From Escherichia coli DSM 30083 = JCM 1649 = ATCC 11775 (GTDB lineage: Bacteria > Pseudomonadota > Gammaproteobacteria > Enterobacterales > Enterobacteriaceae), in the NCBI RefSeq assembly GCF_003697165.2, contig NZ_CP033092.2:1674001-1738000 (forward strand): a stretch of 64,000 nt of DNA. Direction: 5' to 3'. Below are positions 45,779 to 54,947 of the stretch, piece by piece (the first letter of the stretch is position 1; the number at the start of each line of letters is the position of its first letter). Position numbers and translations under genes: made by a program. The notes below the pieces were generated by a model. It made no database searches, was not told where the DNA came from, and saw nothing but the letters and a program-made list of their open reading frames with translations.

Positions 45779-47425
45779 ATGAAAAAAGTGACTGCCATGC
45801 TCTTCTCGATGGCCGTGGGGCTTAATGCCGTTTCGATGGCGGCAAAAGCGAAAGCGTCCGAGGAGCAGGAAACTGATGTACTGTTGATTGGCGGCGGCAT
45901 TATGAGCGCCACGTTGGGGACCTATTTACGCGAGCTGGAGCCTGAATGGTCGATGACCATGGTGGAGCGCCTGGAGGGTGTCGCGCAGGAGAGTTCGAAC
46001 GGCTGGAACAACGCCGGAACCGGGCATTCTGCACTGATGGAACTGAACTACACCCCGCAAAACGCCGATGGCAGCATCAGTATTGAAAAAGCAGTCGCCA
46101 TTAACGAAGCATTTCAGATTTCGCGCCAGTTCTGGGCGCACCAGGTCGAGCGCGGCGTGCTGCGTACACCGCGTTCATTTATCAATACCGTTCCGCATAT
46201 GAGCTTTGTCTGGGGCGAGGATAATGTTAATTTCCTGCGAGCCCGTTACGCCGCGTTGCAACAAAGCTCGCTGTTTCGCGGTATGCGTTACTCTGAAGAT
46301 CACGCGCAGATCAAAGAGTGGGCACCGTTAGTGATGGAAGGGCGCGATCCGCAACAGAAAGTGGCAGCCACGCGTACGGAAATTGGCACTGATGTGAACT
46401 ATGGCGAGATCACCCGCCAGTTAATTGCTTCCTTGCAGAAGAAATCTAATTTTTCGCTGCAACTCAGCAGCGAAGTCCGCGCCCTAAAGCGTAATGACGA
46501 TAACACCTGGACCGTTACCGTTGCCGATCTGAAAAATGGCACTGCACAGAACATCCGCGCCAAATTTGTCTTTATCGGCGCGGGCGGTGCGGCGCTGAAG
46601 CTGTTACAGGAATCGGGGATTCCGGAAGCGAAAGACTACGCCGGTTTCCCGGTGGGCGGACAGTTCCTTGTTTCGGAAAATCCGGACGTGGTTAATCACC
46701 ATCTGGCGAAGGTTTACGGTAAAGCATCCGTTGGCGCACCGCCGATGTCGGTTCCGCATATCGATACCCGTGTGCTGGACGGTAAACGCGTCGTGTTGTT
46801 TGGGCCATTTGCCACCTTCTCAACTAAATTCCTCAAAAACGGTTCATTGTGGGATCTGATGAGTTCCACCACCACCTCTAACGTGATGCCGATGATGCAC
46901 GTCGGGCTGGATAATTTCGATCTGGTGAAATATCTGGTGAGTCAGGTGATGTTGAGTGAAGAGGATCGTTTTGAAGCGTTGAAAGAGTACTATCCGCAGG
47001 CGAAAAAAGAGGACTGGCGTTTGTGGCAAGCGGGGCAGCGCGTGCAGATTATCAAGCGTGATGCCGATAAAGGTGGCGTACTGCGTCTCGGTACTGAAGT
47101 GGTCAGTGACCAGCAAGGGACCATTGCCGCGCTGCTGGGGGCATCGCCAGGTGCGTCAACCGCCGCGCCGATTATGTTGAATCTGCTGGAAAAAGTATTT
47201 GGCGATCGCGTTTCCAGCCCGCAATGGCAGGCAACGTTGAAGGCGATCGTTCCGTCTTATGGACGCAAGCTGAACGGTGATGTAGCGGCAACAGAACGCG
47301 AGTTGCAGTACACCAGCGAAGTGCTGGGGCTGAAATACGACAAGCCGCAGGCAGCAGATAGTACGCCGAAACCGCAGTTGAAACCGCAACCCGTTCAAAA
47401 AGAAGTGGCGGATATTGCGTTGTAA
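45779..47425 (+). CDS. mqo: Malate:quinone oxidoreductase
   Basis: A 548-residue FAD-dependent peripheral membrane enzyme that oxidises malate to oxaloacetate and reduces quinone. The FAD-binding fold is DVLLIGGGIMSATLGTYL (about residues 34-51), followed by VERLEGVAQESSNGWNNAGTGHSA, a family signature. The C-terminus has a proline/lysine tail (PKPQLKPQPVQKE). The 217-bp AT-rich upstream gap should carry its promoter. It is followed by REP elements. Confidence 0.97.
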   Translation: MKKVTAMLFSMAVGLNAVSMAAKAKASEEQETDVLLIGGGIMSATLGTYLRELEPEWSMTMVERLEGVAQESSNGWNNAGTGHSALMELNYTPQNADGSISIEKAVAINEAFQISRQFWAHQVERGVLRTPRSFINTVPHMSFVWGEDNVNFLRARYAALQQSSLFRGMRYSEDHAQIKEWAPLVMEGRDPQQKVAATRTEIGTDVNYGEITRQLIASLQKKSNFSLQLSSEVRALKRNDDNTWTVTVADLKNGTAQNIRAKFVFIGAGGAALKLLQESGIPEAKDYAGFPVGGQFLVSENPDVVNHHLAKVYGKASVGAPPMSVPHIDTRVLDGKRVVLFGPFATFSTKFLKNGSLWDLMSSTTTSNVMPMMHVGLDNFDLVKYLVSQVMLSEEDRFEALKEYYPQAKKEDWRLWQAGQRVQIIKRDADKGGVLRLGTEVVSDQQGTIAALLGASPGASTAAPIMLNLLEKVFGDRVSSPQWQATLKAIVPSYGRKLNGDVAATERELQYTSEVLGLKYDKPQAADSTPKPQLKPQPVQKEVADIAL

Positions 47426-47431
47426 TGATGT

Positions 47432-47552
47432 GCCACATCCGGCATGGTTTGCCGGATGTGGCGTATGCTGATAAGACGCGTCAGCGTCGCATCAGGCAAC
47501 CGGCTCGGGCGTTAGATGTCGGATGCGGCGTAACCGCCTTATTCGGCCTACG
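47432..47552. repeat. Hairpin plus REP units between mqo and eco
   Basis: A perfect 13-bp inverted repeat GCCACATCCGGCA/TGCCGGATGTGGC (47432-47462) begins the convergent gap. Two REP-like units follow (about 47466-47500 and 47516-47552). Together they mark the 3' ends of mqo and eco. Confidence 0.85.
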
Positions 47553-47574
47553 GGTTGCAGCACTTCACAGTAGT

Positions 47575-48063
47575 TTAGCGAACAACCGCGTTGTCAATTT
47601 TCTCTTCCGCCTTCCAGATGCGGTACTTCACATCCACATTGTCTGGCGTATACACCACGATCGGCAGCTTGCTGTTATAACGCAGCATTCCGGCATCGCC
47701 CAGATACGCGGTGACAAATTTCTTCTCTTTCTTGCCATCCGGGCAGGCCATCATCGTGGAAACCGGCGAGCTAACTTTATCAAAGACATAATAATCATAG
47801 CCCCAGCCTTCCAGCGTTTTGCTTTCCAGCTTCCCGCCGAGACGATGCAAATTGCAGTCGACTTCCAGCGTCTGACCGATTAACAGTTCTACTTTCAGGG
47901 TAGATTCATCTTCTTGCGGAGTTAACTGAATCACCTGACGCTTCATGCCTTTTTCAGCTTGTGGATAAGGTGCGATTTTTTCCAGTGGCTGGACGCTTTC
48001 TGCCGCCCAGGCGGAAGTGGTGGCGAAAGCGGCAAACAATACTGCAGGTAGAATGGTCTTCAT
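47575..48063 (-). CDS. eco: Ecotin, periplasmic serine protease inhibitor
   Basis: A 162-residue protein with a 20-residue signal peptide (cleaved after SAWA). The mature 142-residue dimeric inhibitor blocks trypsin-fold proteases, including elastase. In mature numbering the reactive-site P1 Met84 (VSTMMACPDG) and the disulfide pair Cys50-Cys87 are present. The frame is open seven codons upstream, but the MKTILPAVLF start at 48063 gives the proper signal peptide. Confidence 0.98.
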   Translation of the reverse strand: MKTILPAVLFAAFATTSAWAAESVQPLEKIAPYPQAEKGMKRQVIQLTPQEDESTLKVELLIGQTLEVDCNLHRLGGKLESKTLEGWGYDYYVFDKVSSPVSTMMACPDGKKEKKFVTAYLGDAGMLRYNSKLPIVVYTPDNVDVKYRIWKAEEKIDNAVVR

Positions 48064-48197
48064 TTTTTTGCTTTCCTTCTTCATTTATAGGTTTTCACCG
48101 ATGATGTCGCTGAAGGTTAACATATTCATCAGATTTATTAATTTGCTTTATGAATAACTTAAAGAACATTCAGATAATTTTACCTGCTCTTTTAGTG

Positions 48198-48362
48198 TTA
48201 AATTCTGATGAGAAAACAAACCAGCAGAAATATCTCTGGCGAATTAATCGCTATATAAATATGTTTATAACCATTTGAAATGTGAGCAAAAGCCCGTTTT
48301 TGCCACGCTTCCCGCCACTCTTTTGATCCTGCTACAGGTTTTACCCCGATCGGGGTATGCAT
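48198..48362 (-). CDS. yojO: Small protein YojO (54 residues)
   Basis: A 54-codon ORF opposite the napF upstream region. The translation starts MHTPIGVKPVAGSKEWREAW and ends SPEIFLLVCFLIRI, which I recognise as K-12 YojO with about one difference. It has a basic first half and a hydrophobic C-terminal stretch. Codons 2-7 coincide with the NarP palindrome of the napF promoter, and codons 9-14 with the FNR half-site, so part of its sequence is dictated by regulatory DNA. Whether it is translated is uncertain. No strong ribosome site precedes it. Confidence 0.55.
   Translation of the reverse strand: MHTPIGVKPVAGSKEWREAWQKRAFAHISNGYKHIYIAINSPEIFLLVCFLIRI
48323..48357 (+). promoter_or_regulatory. 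napF promoter activator sites: FNR and NarP
   Basis: A perfect NarL/NarP 7-2-7 palindrome TACCCCGATCGGGGTA spans 48342-48357. An FNR half-site TTGAT (48323-48327, weak right half) is centred 20 bp upstream of it. This spacing equals the known -64.5 (FNR) and -44.5 (NarP) arrangement of the E. coli nap promoter and predicts a start near 48394, with TATCTT (48381-48386) as -10. NarP is encoded at 60645-61292. Confidence 0.85.
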
Positions 48363-48470
48363 CTTTGACACATCCTTTAATATCTTAGCGGCTATAAAAA
48401 TGGCTTATTAATTATGCGGTTTATTTGGTCGCTCTCAATTTTCAGAGCGCGTTAATGATGGAAGGTCAAT

Positions 48471-48965
48471 GTGAAGATTGATGCATCCCGTCGGGGCATA
48501 CTCACTGGTCGCTGGCGCAAAGCCAGTAACGGTATCCGTCCGCCCTGGTCCGGTGATGAATCTCATTTTCTGACCCATTGCACCCGCTGCGACGCCTGTA
48601 TTAATGCTTGTGAAAACAACATTCTGCAACGCGGCGCGGGTGGCTATCCGAGCGTTAATTTCAAAAATAACGAGTGCAGCTTCTGTTACGCCTGCGCGCA
48701 GGCTTGCCCCGAATCGCTATTTTCTCCGCGCCACACCAGGGCCTGGGATTTGCAGTTCACCATTGGGGACGCGTGCCTGGCGTATCAGTCAGTTGAATGC
48801 CGCCGCTGTCAGGATAGCTGTGAGCCAATGGCAATTATCTTTCGCCCGACGCTCTCCGGGATCTACCAGCCGCAACTTAATAGCCAACTTTGCAACGGAT
48901 GTGGAGCATGTGCAGCCAGCTGTCCGGTATCAGCCATAACTGCGGAGTATCTCCATGCACACTAA
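48471..48965 (+). CDS. napF: Ferredoxin-type protein NapF
   Basis: A 164-residue cytoplasmic iron-sulfur protein with four cysteine clusters (CTRCDACINAC, CSFCYACAQAC, CRRCQDSC, CNGCGACAASC). It assists assembly or activation of NapA in the cytoplasm before Tat export. The GTG start at 48471 is preceded by GAAGG at 48461-48465. It is the first gene of napFDAGHBC-ccmABCDEFGH, and it overlaps napD by 11 bp. Confidence 0.97.
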   Translation: MKIDASRRGILTGRWRKASNGIRPPWSGDESHFLTHCTRCDACINACENNILQRGAGGYPSVNFKNNECSFCYACAQACPESLFSPRHTRAWDLQFTIGDACLAYQSVECRRCQDSCEPMAIIFRPTLSGIYQPQLNSQLCNGCGACAASCPVSAITAEYLHAH

Positions 48966-49218
48966 CTGGCAAGTTTGCAGCCTGGTCGTGCAGGCCAAAA
49001 GCGAACGAATTTCAGACATCAGCACCCAACTGAACGCCTTTACCGGCTGTGAAGTTGCTGTCAGCGACGCGCCGAGCGGTCAGTTGATTGTGGTGGTGGA
49101 AGCAGAAGACAGCGAAACGCTGATCCAAACCATTGAGTCAGTACGCAACGTAGAGGGCGTGCTGGCGGTGTCGCTGGTTTATCACCAGCAGGAAGAGCAA
49201 GGTGAGGAAACACCATGA
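48955..49218 (+). CDS. napD: NapA signal-peptide-binding chaperone NapD
   Basis: An 87-residue cytoplasmic chaperone with a ferredoxin-like fold that binds the twin-arginine signal peptide of NapA and holds back export until the molybdenum cofactor is inserted. The sequence begins MHTNWQVCSLVVQAKSERI. It overlaps both napF (11 bp) and napA (4 bp), indicating coupled translation. Confidence 0.97.
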   Translation: MHTNWQVCSLVVQAKSERISDISTQLNAFTGCEVAVSDAPSGQLIVVVEAEDSETLIQTIESVRNVEGVLAVSLVYHQQEEQGEETP

Positions 49219-51701
49219 AACTCAGTCGTCGTAGCTTTATGAAAGCTAACGCCGTTGCGGCCGCTGCGGCGGCTGCCGGTCTCAGCGTGCCGGGCGTTGC
49301 CCGCGCCGTTGTTGGTCAGCAGGAAGCCATTAAATGGGATAAAGCGCCGTGCCGTTTCTGCGGTACGGGTTGCGGCGTTCTGGTCGGAACGCAGCAGGGG
49401 CGTGTGGTGGCCTGTCAGGGCGACCCGGACGCACCGGTTAACCGTGGCCTGAACTGCATTAAGGGCTATTTCCTGCCCAAAATCATGTACGGTAAAGACC
49501 GTTTGACGCAGCCGCTGCTGCGTATGAAAAACGGTAAATATGACAAAGAAGGCGAATTTACCCCAATCACCTGGGATCAGGCCTTCGATGTGATGGAAGA
49601 TAAATTCAAAACCGCCCTGAAAGAAAAAGGGCCGGAATCGATCGGTATGTTCGGTTCTGGTCAGTGGACTATCTGGGAAGGTTATGCCGCGTCCAAGTTG
49701 TTCAAAGCGGGCTTCCGTTCGAACAACATCGACCCGAACGCGCGTCACTGTATGGCGTCGGCAGTAGTTGGCTTTATGCGTACCTTTGGTATGGATGAGC
49801 CGATGGGCTGCTATGACGACATCGAGCAGGCTGACGCGTTTGTGCTGTGGGGCTCCAACATGGCGGAGATGCACCCGATCCTCTGGTCGCGCATCACTAA
49901 CCGTCGTCTTTCTAACCAGAACGTCACCGTGGCGGTGCTTTCTACCTACCAGCATCGTAGCTTCGAGCTGGCGGATAACGGCATCATCTTTACGCCGCAA
50001 TCTGACCTGGTGATCCTGAACTATATCGCCAACTATATCATTCAAAACAATGCGATAAATCAGGACTTCTTCAGCAAACACGTTAACCTGCGCAAAGGGG
50101 CGACGGACATCGGCTACGGTTTACGTCCGACCCATCCGCTGGAAAAAGCAGCGAAGAATCCGGGTTCTGACGCCTCCGAACCGATGAGCTTTGAAGATTA
50201 CAAAGCCTTCGTTGCTGAATATACGCTGGAAAAAACCGCCGAAATGACCGGCGTGCCGAAAGACCAGTTAGAACAACTGGCGCAGCTGTATGCCGATCCG
50301 AACAAGAAAGTCATCTCCTACTGGACGATGGGCTTCAACCAGCATACCCGTGGTGTGTGGGCCAACAACCTGGTCTACAACCTGCACCTGCTGACCGGCA
50401 AAATTTCCCAGCCGGGTTGCGGTCCGTTCTCCCTGACCGGGCAGCCTTCCGCGTGTGGTACTGCGCGTGAAGTGGGCACCTTTGCTCACCGTCTGCCTGC
50501 GGACATGGTGGTGACTAACGAGAAACACCGTGATATCTGCGAGAAGAAGTGGAATATCCCGAGCGGCACCATTCCGGCGAAAATCGGTCTGCACGCGGTG
50601 GCACAAGACCGTGCGCTGAAAGACGGCAAACTGAATGTTTACTGGACCATGTGTACCAATAACATGCAGGCCGGACCGAACATTAATGAAGAGCGTATGC
50701 CGGGCTGGCGCGATCCGCGCAACTTTATCATCGTTTCCGATCCGTATCCGACAGTCAGTGCGCTGGCCGCCGACTTGATCCTGCCGACCGCAATGTGGGT
50801 AGAGAAAGAGGGCGCTTACGGTAACGCCGAACGCCGTACTCAGTTCTGGCGTCAGCAGGTACAGGCACCGGGCGAAGCGAAATCGGATCTCTGGCAGTTA
50901 GTCCAGTTCTCCCGCCGCTTTAAAACTGAAGAAGTATGGCCGGAAGAGCTGCTGGCGAAGAAACCGGAACTGCGTGGCAAAACGCTGTACGAAGTTCTGT
51001 ATGCCACCCCGGAAGTGAGCAAATTCCCGGTATCCGAACTGGCGGAAGATCAGCTGAACGATGAATCCCGCGAGCTGGGCTTCTATCTGCAAAAAGGGCT
51101 GTTCGAAGAGTACGCATGGTTTGGTCGCGGTCACGGTCACGATCTGGCACCGTTCGATGACTACCACAAAGCGCGCGGTCTGCGCTGGCCGGTGGTGAAC
51201 GGTAAAGAAACGCAGTGGCGTTACAGCGAAGGTAACGACCCGTACGTGAAAGCGGGCGAAGGCTATAAGTTCTACGGTAAACCGGATGGTAAAGCGGTGA
51301 TCTTCGCGCTGCCGTTCGAACCGGCGGCGGAAGCACCGGATGAAGAGTACGACCTGTGGCTCTCTACCGGACGCGTCCTGGAGCACTGGCACACCGGCAG
51401 TATGACTCGCCGTGTGCCGGAACTGCACCGCGCCTTCCCGGAAGCGGTCCTGTTTATTCACCCGTTGGATGCGAAAGCGCGCGATCTGCGCCGTGGCGAC
51501 AAAGTGAAAGTGGTTTCTCGCCGTGGCGAAGTGATCTCGATTGTCGAAACGCGCGGCCGTAACCGTCCACCGCAGGGCCTGGTGTACATGCCGTTCTTCG
51601 ACGCCGCACAGCTGGTTAACAAACTGACGCTGGATGCGACCGATCCGCTCTCGAAAGAGACGGACTTCAAGAAGTGCGCGGTCAAACTGGAGAAGGTGTA
51701 A
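49215..51701 (+). CDS. napA: Periplasmic nitrate reductase catalytic subunit NapA
   Basis: An 828-residue molybdoenzyme that reduces nitrate to nitrite in the periplasm. A Tat signal (SRRSFMKANAV) is cleaved near residue 36. The [4Fe-4S] ligands are Cys46, Cys49, Cys53 and Cys81, and the molybdenum ligand is Cys179 (NARHCMASAV). It binds bis-molybdopterin guanine dinucleotide. Electrons come from NapC or NapGH via NapB. The length is normal. Confidence 0.99.
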   Translation: MKLSRRSFMKANAVAAAAAAAGLSVPGVARAVVGQQEAIKWDKAPCRFCGTGCGVLVGTQQGRVVACQGDPDAPVNRGLNCIKGYFLPKIMYGKDRLTQPLLRMKNGKYDKEGEFTPITWDQAFDVMEDKFKTALKEKGPESIGMFGSGQWTIWEGYAASKLFKAGFRSNNIDPNARHCMASAVVGFMRTFGMDEPMGCYDDIEQADAFVLWGSNMAEMHPILWSRITNRRLSNQNVTVAVLSTYQHRSFELADNGIIFTPQSDLVILNYIANYIIQNNAINQDFFSKHVNLRKGATDIGYGLRPTHPLEKAAKNPGSDASEPMSFEDYKAFVAEYTLEKTAEMTGVPKDQLEQLAQLYADPNKKVISYWTMGFNQHTRGVWANNLVYNLHLLTGKISQPGCGPFSLTGQPSACGTAREVGTFAHRLPADMVVTNEKHRDICEKKWNIPSGTIPAKIGLHAVAQDRALKDGKLNVYWTMCTNNMQAGPNINEERMPGWRDPRNFIIVSDPYPTVSALAADLILPTAMWVEKEGAYGNAERRTQFWRQQVQAPGEAKSDLWQLVQFSRRFKTEEVWPEELLAKKPELRGKTLYEVLYATPEVSKFPVSELAEDQLNDESRELGFYLQKGLFEEYAWFGRGHGHDLAPFDDYHKARGLRWPVVNGKETQWRYSEGNDPYVKAGEGYKFYGKPDGKAVIFALPFEPAAEAPDEEYDLWLSTGRVLEHWHTGSMTRRVPELHRAFPEAVLFIHPLDAKARDLRRGDKVKVVSRRGEVISIVETRGRNRPPQGLVYMPFFDAAQLVNKLTLDATDPLSKETDFKKCAVKLEKV

Positions 51702-51707
51702 GCCATT

Positions 51708-52403
51708 ATGTCCCGGTCAGCGAAACCTCAAAATGGTCGCCGCCGCTTTCTGCGCGATGTCGTTCGCACAGCAGGCGGGCTGGCTGCCGTGGGTGTGGCG
51801 CTGGGGTTACAACAGCAAACCGCACGCGCATCTGGCGTGCGGTTGCGCCCGCCCGGAGCCATAAACGAGAACGCCTTTGCCAGTGCCTGTGTGCGTTGCG
51901 GTCAGTGTGTTCAGGCTTGCCCTTACGACACCTTAAAACTGGCGACCCTGGCCTCTGGTCTGTCGGCGGGCACGCCATATTTTGTCGCACGGGATATTCC
52001 TTGCGAAATGTGTGAGGACATTCCGTGCGCCAAAGTGTGCCCGAGCGGTGCGCTGGATCGTGAGATCGAATCGATCGACGACGCGCGGATGGGGCTGGCG
52101 GTACTGGTGGACCAGGAAAACTGTCTCAACTTTCAGGGGCTGCGCTGCGATGTTTGTTATCGCGAATGCCCGAAAATTGATGAGGCCATCACCCTGGAGC
52201 TGGAGCGCAACACGCGTACCGGTAAGCACGCCCGCTTTCTGCCGACGGTTCACAGCGACGCCTGTACCGGCTGCGGTAAGTGCGAAAAAGTGTGCGTGCT
52301 GGAACAACCGGCAATCAAGGTGTTACCGCTGTCACTGGCGAAAGGGGAGTTAGGTCACCATTACCGCTTCGGCTGGCTGGAGGGGAACAATGGCAAATCG
52401 TAA
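51708..52403 (+). CDS. napG: Ferredoxin-type quinol dehydrogenase component NapG
   Basis: A 231-residue periplasmic iron-sulfur protein with a Tat signal (RRRFLRDVV at about 11-19). Four [4Fe-4S] motifs are visible ([35 protein letters not shown] and [11 protein letters not shown]). With NapH it forms a ubiquinol-oxidising route to NapAB. It overlaps napH by 14 bp. Confidence 0.97.
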
Positions 52404-53253
52404 ACGTGACGCCGGGCGCGAGGCGCTGGAGAAAAAAGGCTGGTGGCGCAGTCACCGTTGGTTAGTGTTACGTCGCCTTTGTCAGTTCTTCGTGCTGGGG
52501 ATGTTTTTGAGCGGTCCGTGGTTTGGTGTGTGGATCTTGCACGGCAACTACAGCAGTAGCCTGTTATTCGACACCGTTCCACTGACCGATCCGCTGATGA
52601 CACTGCAAAGTCTTGCCAGCGGTCATCTGCCTGCCACGGTGGCGTTGACCGGTGCGGTGATTATCACCGTGCTCTACGCCCTGGCAGGAAAGCGATTATT
52701 TTGCAGCTGGGTCTGTCCGCTGAACCCGATTACCGACTTAGCAAATTGGTTACGCAGACGATTTGACCTCAATCAGTCTGCGACGATCCCTCGCCATATT
52801 CGCTACGTGCTGTTGGTGGTCATTCTGGTGGGATCGGCCTTAACTGGCACGCTCATCTGGGAATGGATCAACCCCGTTTCTCTGATGGGGCGTAGCCTGG
52901 TAATGGGCTTCGGCAGCGGCGCGCTGCTTATTCTCGCGCTGTTTTTATTTGATCTACTGGTCGTTGAACACGGCTGGTGCGGGCACATTTGTCCGGTTGG
53001 TGCACTGTATGGCGTGCTGGGTAGCAAAGGTGTGATTACCGTTGCGGCCACCGATCGGCAGAAATGTAACCGCTGTATGGATTGTTTTCATGTTTGCCCG
53101 GAACCGCATGTGCTACGTGCCCCGGTGCTGGATGAACAAAGCCCGGTGCAGGTCACCAGCCGCGATTGCATGACGTGCGGTCGCTGCGTGGATGTCTGTT
53201 CTGAGGATGTATTTACAATAACTACACGATGGAGTTCGGGAGCGAAATCATGA
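52390..53253 (+). CDS. napH: Membrane quinol dehydrogenase component NapH
   Basis: A 287-residue inner-membrane protein with four helices (about 28-50, 75-97, 137-157 and 171-193). It carries CxxxCP motifs on loops ([17 protein letters not shown]) and two C-terminal [4Fe-4S] sites ([23 protein letters not shown]). It anchors NapG and takes electrons from ubiquinol. It overlaps napB by 4 bp. Confidence 0.97.
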
Positions 53254-53699
53254 AAAGCCATGACCTGAAGAAAGCGCTGTGTCAATGGACGGCGATGCTG
53301 GCCCTGGTGGTAAGCGGCGCGGTTTGGGCGGCTAATGGCGTCGATTTTAGCCAGTCGCCGGAAGTATCCGGGACGCAGGAAGGGGCCATTCGGATGCCAA
53401 AAGAGCAGGATCGGATGCCGCTGAACTATGTGAATCAGCCGCCAATGATCCCGCATAGCGTTGAAGGTTATCAGGTAACGACCAATACCAACCGCTGCTT
53501 GCAGTGCCACGGTGTCGAAAGTTATCGCACCACTGGCGCGCCGCGCATTAGTCCTACTCACTTTATGGACAGCGACGGCAAAGTGGGCGCGGAAGTGGCT
53601 CCGCGTCGTTATTTCTGTCTGCAATGTCACGTACCGCAGGCCGATACCGCGCCAATCGTGGGGAATACCTTTACCCCATCAAAAGGTTACGGGAAATAA
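53250..53699 (+). CDS. napB: Dihaem cytochrome c NapB
   Basis: A 149-residue periplasmic electron-transfer subunit of the NapAB complex. A signal peptide ends at GAVWA (about residue 27). Two haem-attachment motifs are CLQCH and CLQCH. The ATG at 53250 overlaps the napH stop; a frame start seven codons earlier would lengthen the signal and lacks a ribosome site. Haem attachment depends on the ccm genes downstream. Confidence 0.97.
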   Translation: MKSHDLKKALCQWTAMLALVVSGAVWAANGVDFSQSPEVSGTQEGAIRMPKEQDRMPLNYVNQPPMIPHSVEGYQVTTNTNRCLQCHGVESYRTTGAPRISPTHFMDSDGKVGAEVAPRRYFCLQCHVPQADTAPIVGNTFTPSKGYGK

Positions 53700-53708
53700 G
53701 AGGTTATT

Positions 53709-54311
53709 ATGGGAAATTCTGACCGTAAGCCTGGTCTGATTAAGCGCCTGTGGAAATGGTGGCGTACCCCCAGCCGTCTGGCGCTAGGGACGCTGCTGTT
53801 GATCGGTTTTGTCGGCGGCATCGTCTTCTGGGGCGGCTTTAACACCGGGATGGAAAAAGCCAATACCGAAGAGTTCTGCATTAGCTGCCACGAAATGCGT
53901 AACACGGTGTATCAGGAATACATGGATTCCGTGCACTACAACAACCGTAGCGGCGTCCGTGCGACCTGTCCGGATTGTCACGTTCCGCACGAGTTTGTGC
54001 CAAAGATGATACGCAAGCTCAAAGCAAGTAAAGAGCTGTATGGTAAAATTTTTGGCGTTATTGACACGCCGCAGAAATTTGAAGCTCATCGCCTGACGAT
54101 GGCACAGAATGAGTGGCGGCGCATGAAGGACAACAACTCGCAGGAGTGCCGTAACTGTCACAACTTCGAGTATATGGATACAACCGCCCAGAAATCGGTT
54201 GCCGCGAAGATGCATGACCAGGCGGTGAAAGATGGGCAAACCTGTATTGATTGCCATAAAGGGATAGCGCACAAGCTGCCCGACATGCGTGAAGTCGAGC
54301 CAGGTTTTTAA
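53709..54311 (+). CDS. napC: Tetrahaem cytochrome c quinol dehydrogenase NapC
   Basis: A 200-residue NapC/NirT-family protein with one N-terminal membrane anchor (about 23-45) and four haem motifs (CISCH, CPDCH, CRNCH, CIDCH). It passes electrons from menaquinol to NapB. It is the last nap gene, and ccmA starts 12 bp later, so ccm is transcribed from the nap promoter as well. Confidence 0.98.
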   Translation: MGNSDRKPGLIKRLWKWWRTPSRLALGTLLLIGFVGGIVFWGGFNTGMEKANTEEFCISCHEMRNTVYQEYMDSVHYNNRSGVRATCPDCHVPHEFVPKMIRKLKASKELYGKIFGVIDTPQKFEAHRLTMAQNEWRRMKDNNSQECRNCHNFEYMDTTAQKSVAAKMHDQAVKDGQTCIDCHKGIAHKLPDMREVEPGF

Positions 54312-54323
54312 CAGGGTTATTGC

Positions 54324-54947
54324 GTGGGTATGCTTGAAGCCAGAGAGTTACTTTGCGAGCGGGATGAACGAACCTTATTTAGTGGTTTATCATTTACGCT
54401 GAACGCAGGAGAGTGGGTACAAATCACCGGTAGCAACGGCGCGGGGAAGACAACGCTTCTCCGTTTGCTGACGGGGTTGTCTCGCCCTGACGCAGGCGAG
54501 GTTCTCTGGCAAGGGCAGCCCTTGCATCAGGTACGCGACAGCTACCATCAAAACCTGTTATGGATAGGCCATCAGCCGGGGATCAAAACCCGGCTGACGG
54601 CGTTAGAAAATCTGCACTTTTATCATCGCGATGGCGATACCGCACAATGTCTGGAAGCCCTGGCGCAGGCCGGGCTTGCCGGATTCGAAGATATTCCGGT
54701 AAATCAACTTTCTGCCGGGCAACAACGCCGCGTCGCTTTAGCGCGTCTGTGGTTGACCCGTGCCACGTTATGGATACTCGACGAGCCTTTTACCGCGATT
54801 GACGTTAACGGCGTCGATCGTCTGACCCAGCGTATGGCGCAGCATACGGAGCAGGGGGGGATTGTGATTCTGACTACCCACCAGCCGCTCAACGTTGCTG
54901 AAAGTAAAATTCGCCGCATTTCACTGACGCAAACGGGGGCCGCATGA
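54324..54947 (+). CDS. ccmA: Haem exporter ATPase CcmA
   Basis: A 207-residue ABC ATPase of the CcmABCD complex, which releases holo-CcmE (haem chaperone) from CcmC. Walker A is GSNGAGKTT, the signature LSAGQQRRV, and Walker B LWILDEPFTAID. The start is the GTG at 54324, giving the usual length; an ATG two codons later is also possible. It overlaps ccmB by 4 bp. Confidence 0.97.
   Translation: MGMLEARELLCERDERTLFSGLSFTLNAGEWVQITGSNGAGKTTLLRLLTGLSRPDAGEVLWQGQPLHQVRDSYHQNLLWIGHQPGIKTRLTALENLHFYHRDGDTAQCLEALAQAGLAGFEDIPVNQLSAGQQRRVALARLWLTRATLWILDEPFTAIDVNGVDRLTQRMAQHTEQGGIVILTTHQPLNVAESKIRRISLTQTGAA

Noticed and set aside
48081..48280. Short rightward ORFs between eco and napF (18 and 42 codons)
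   Set aside because: No ribosome site and no recognisable motif; the 42-codon frame overlaps yojO antisense and looks like chance.
49182..50081. 299-codon leftward ORF opposite napA
   Set aside because: Antisense shadow, ending in the napD/napA overlap with no promoter or ribosome site.
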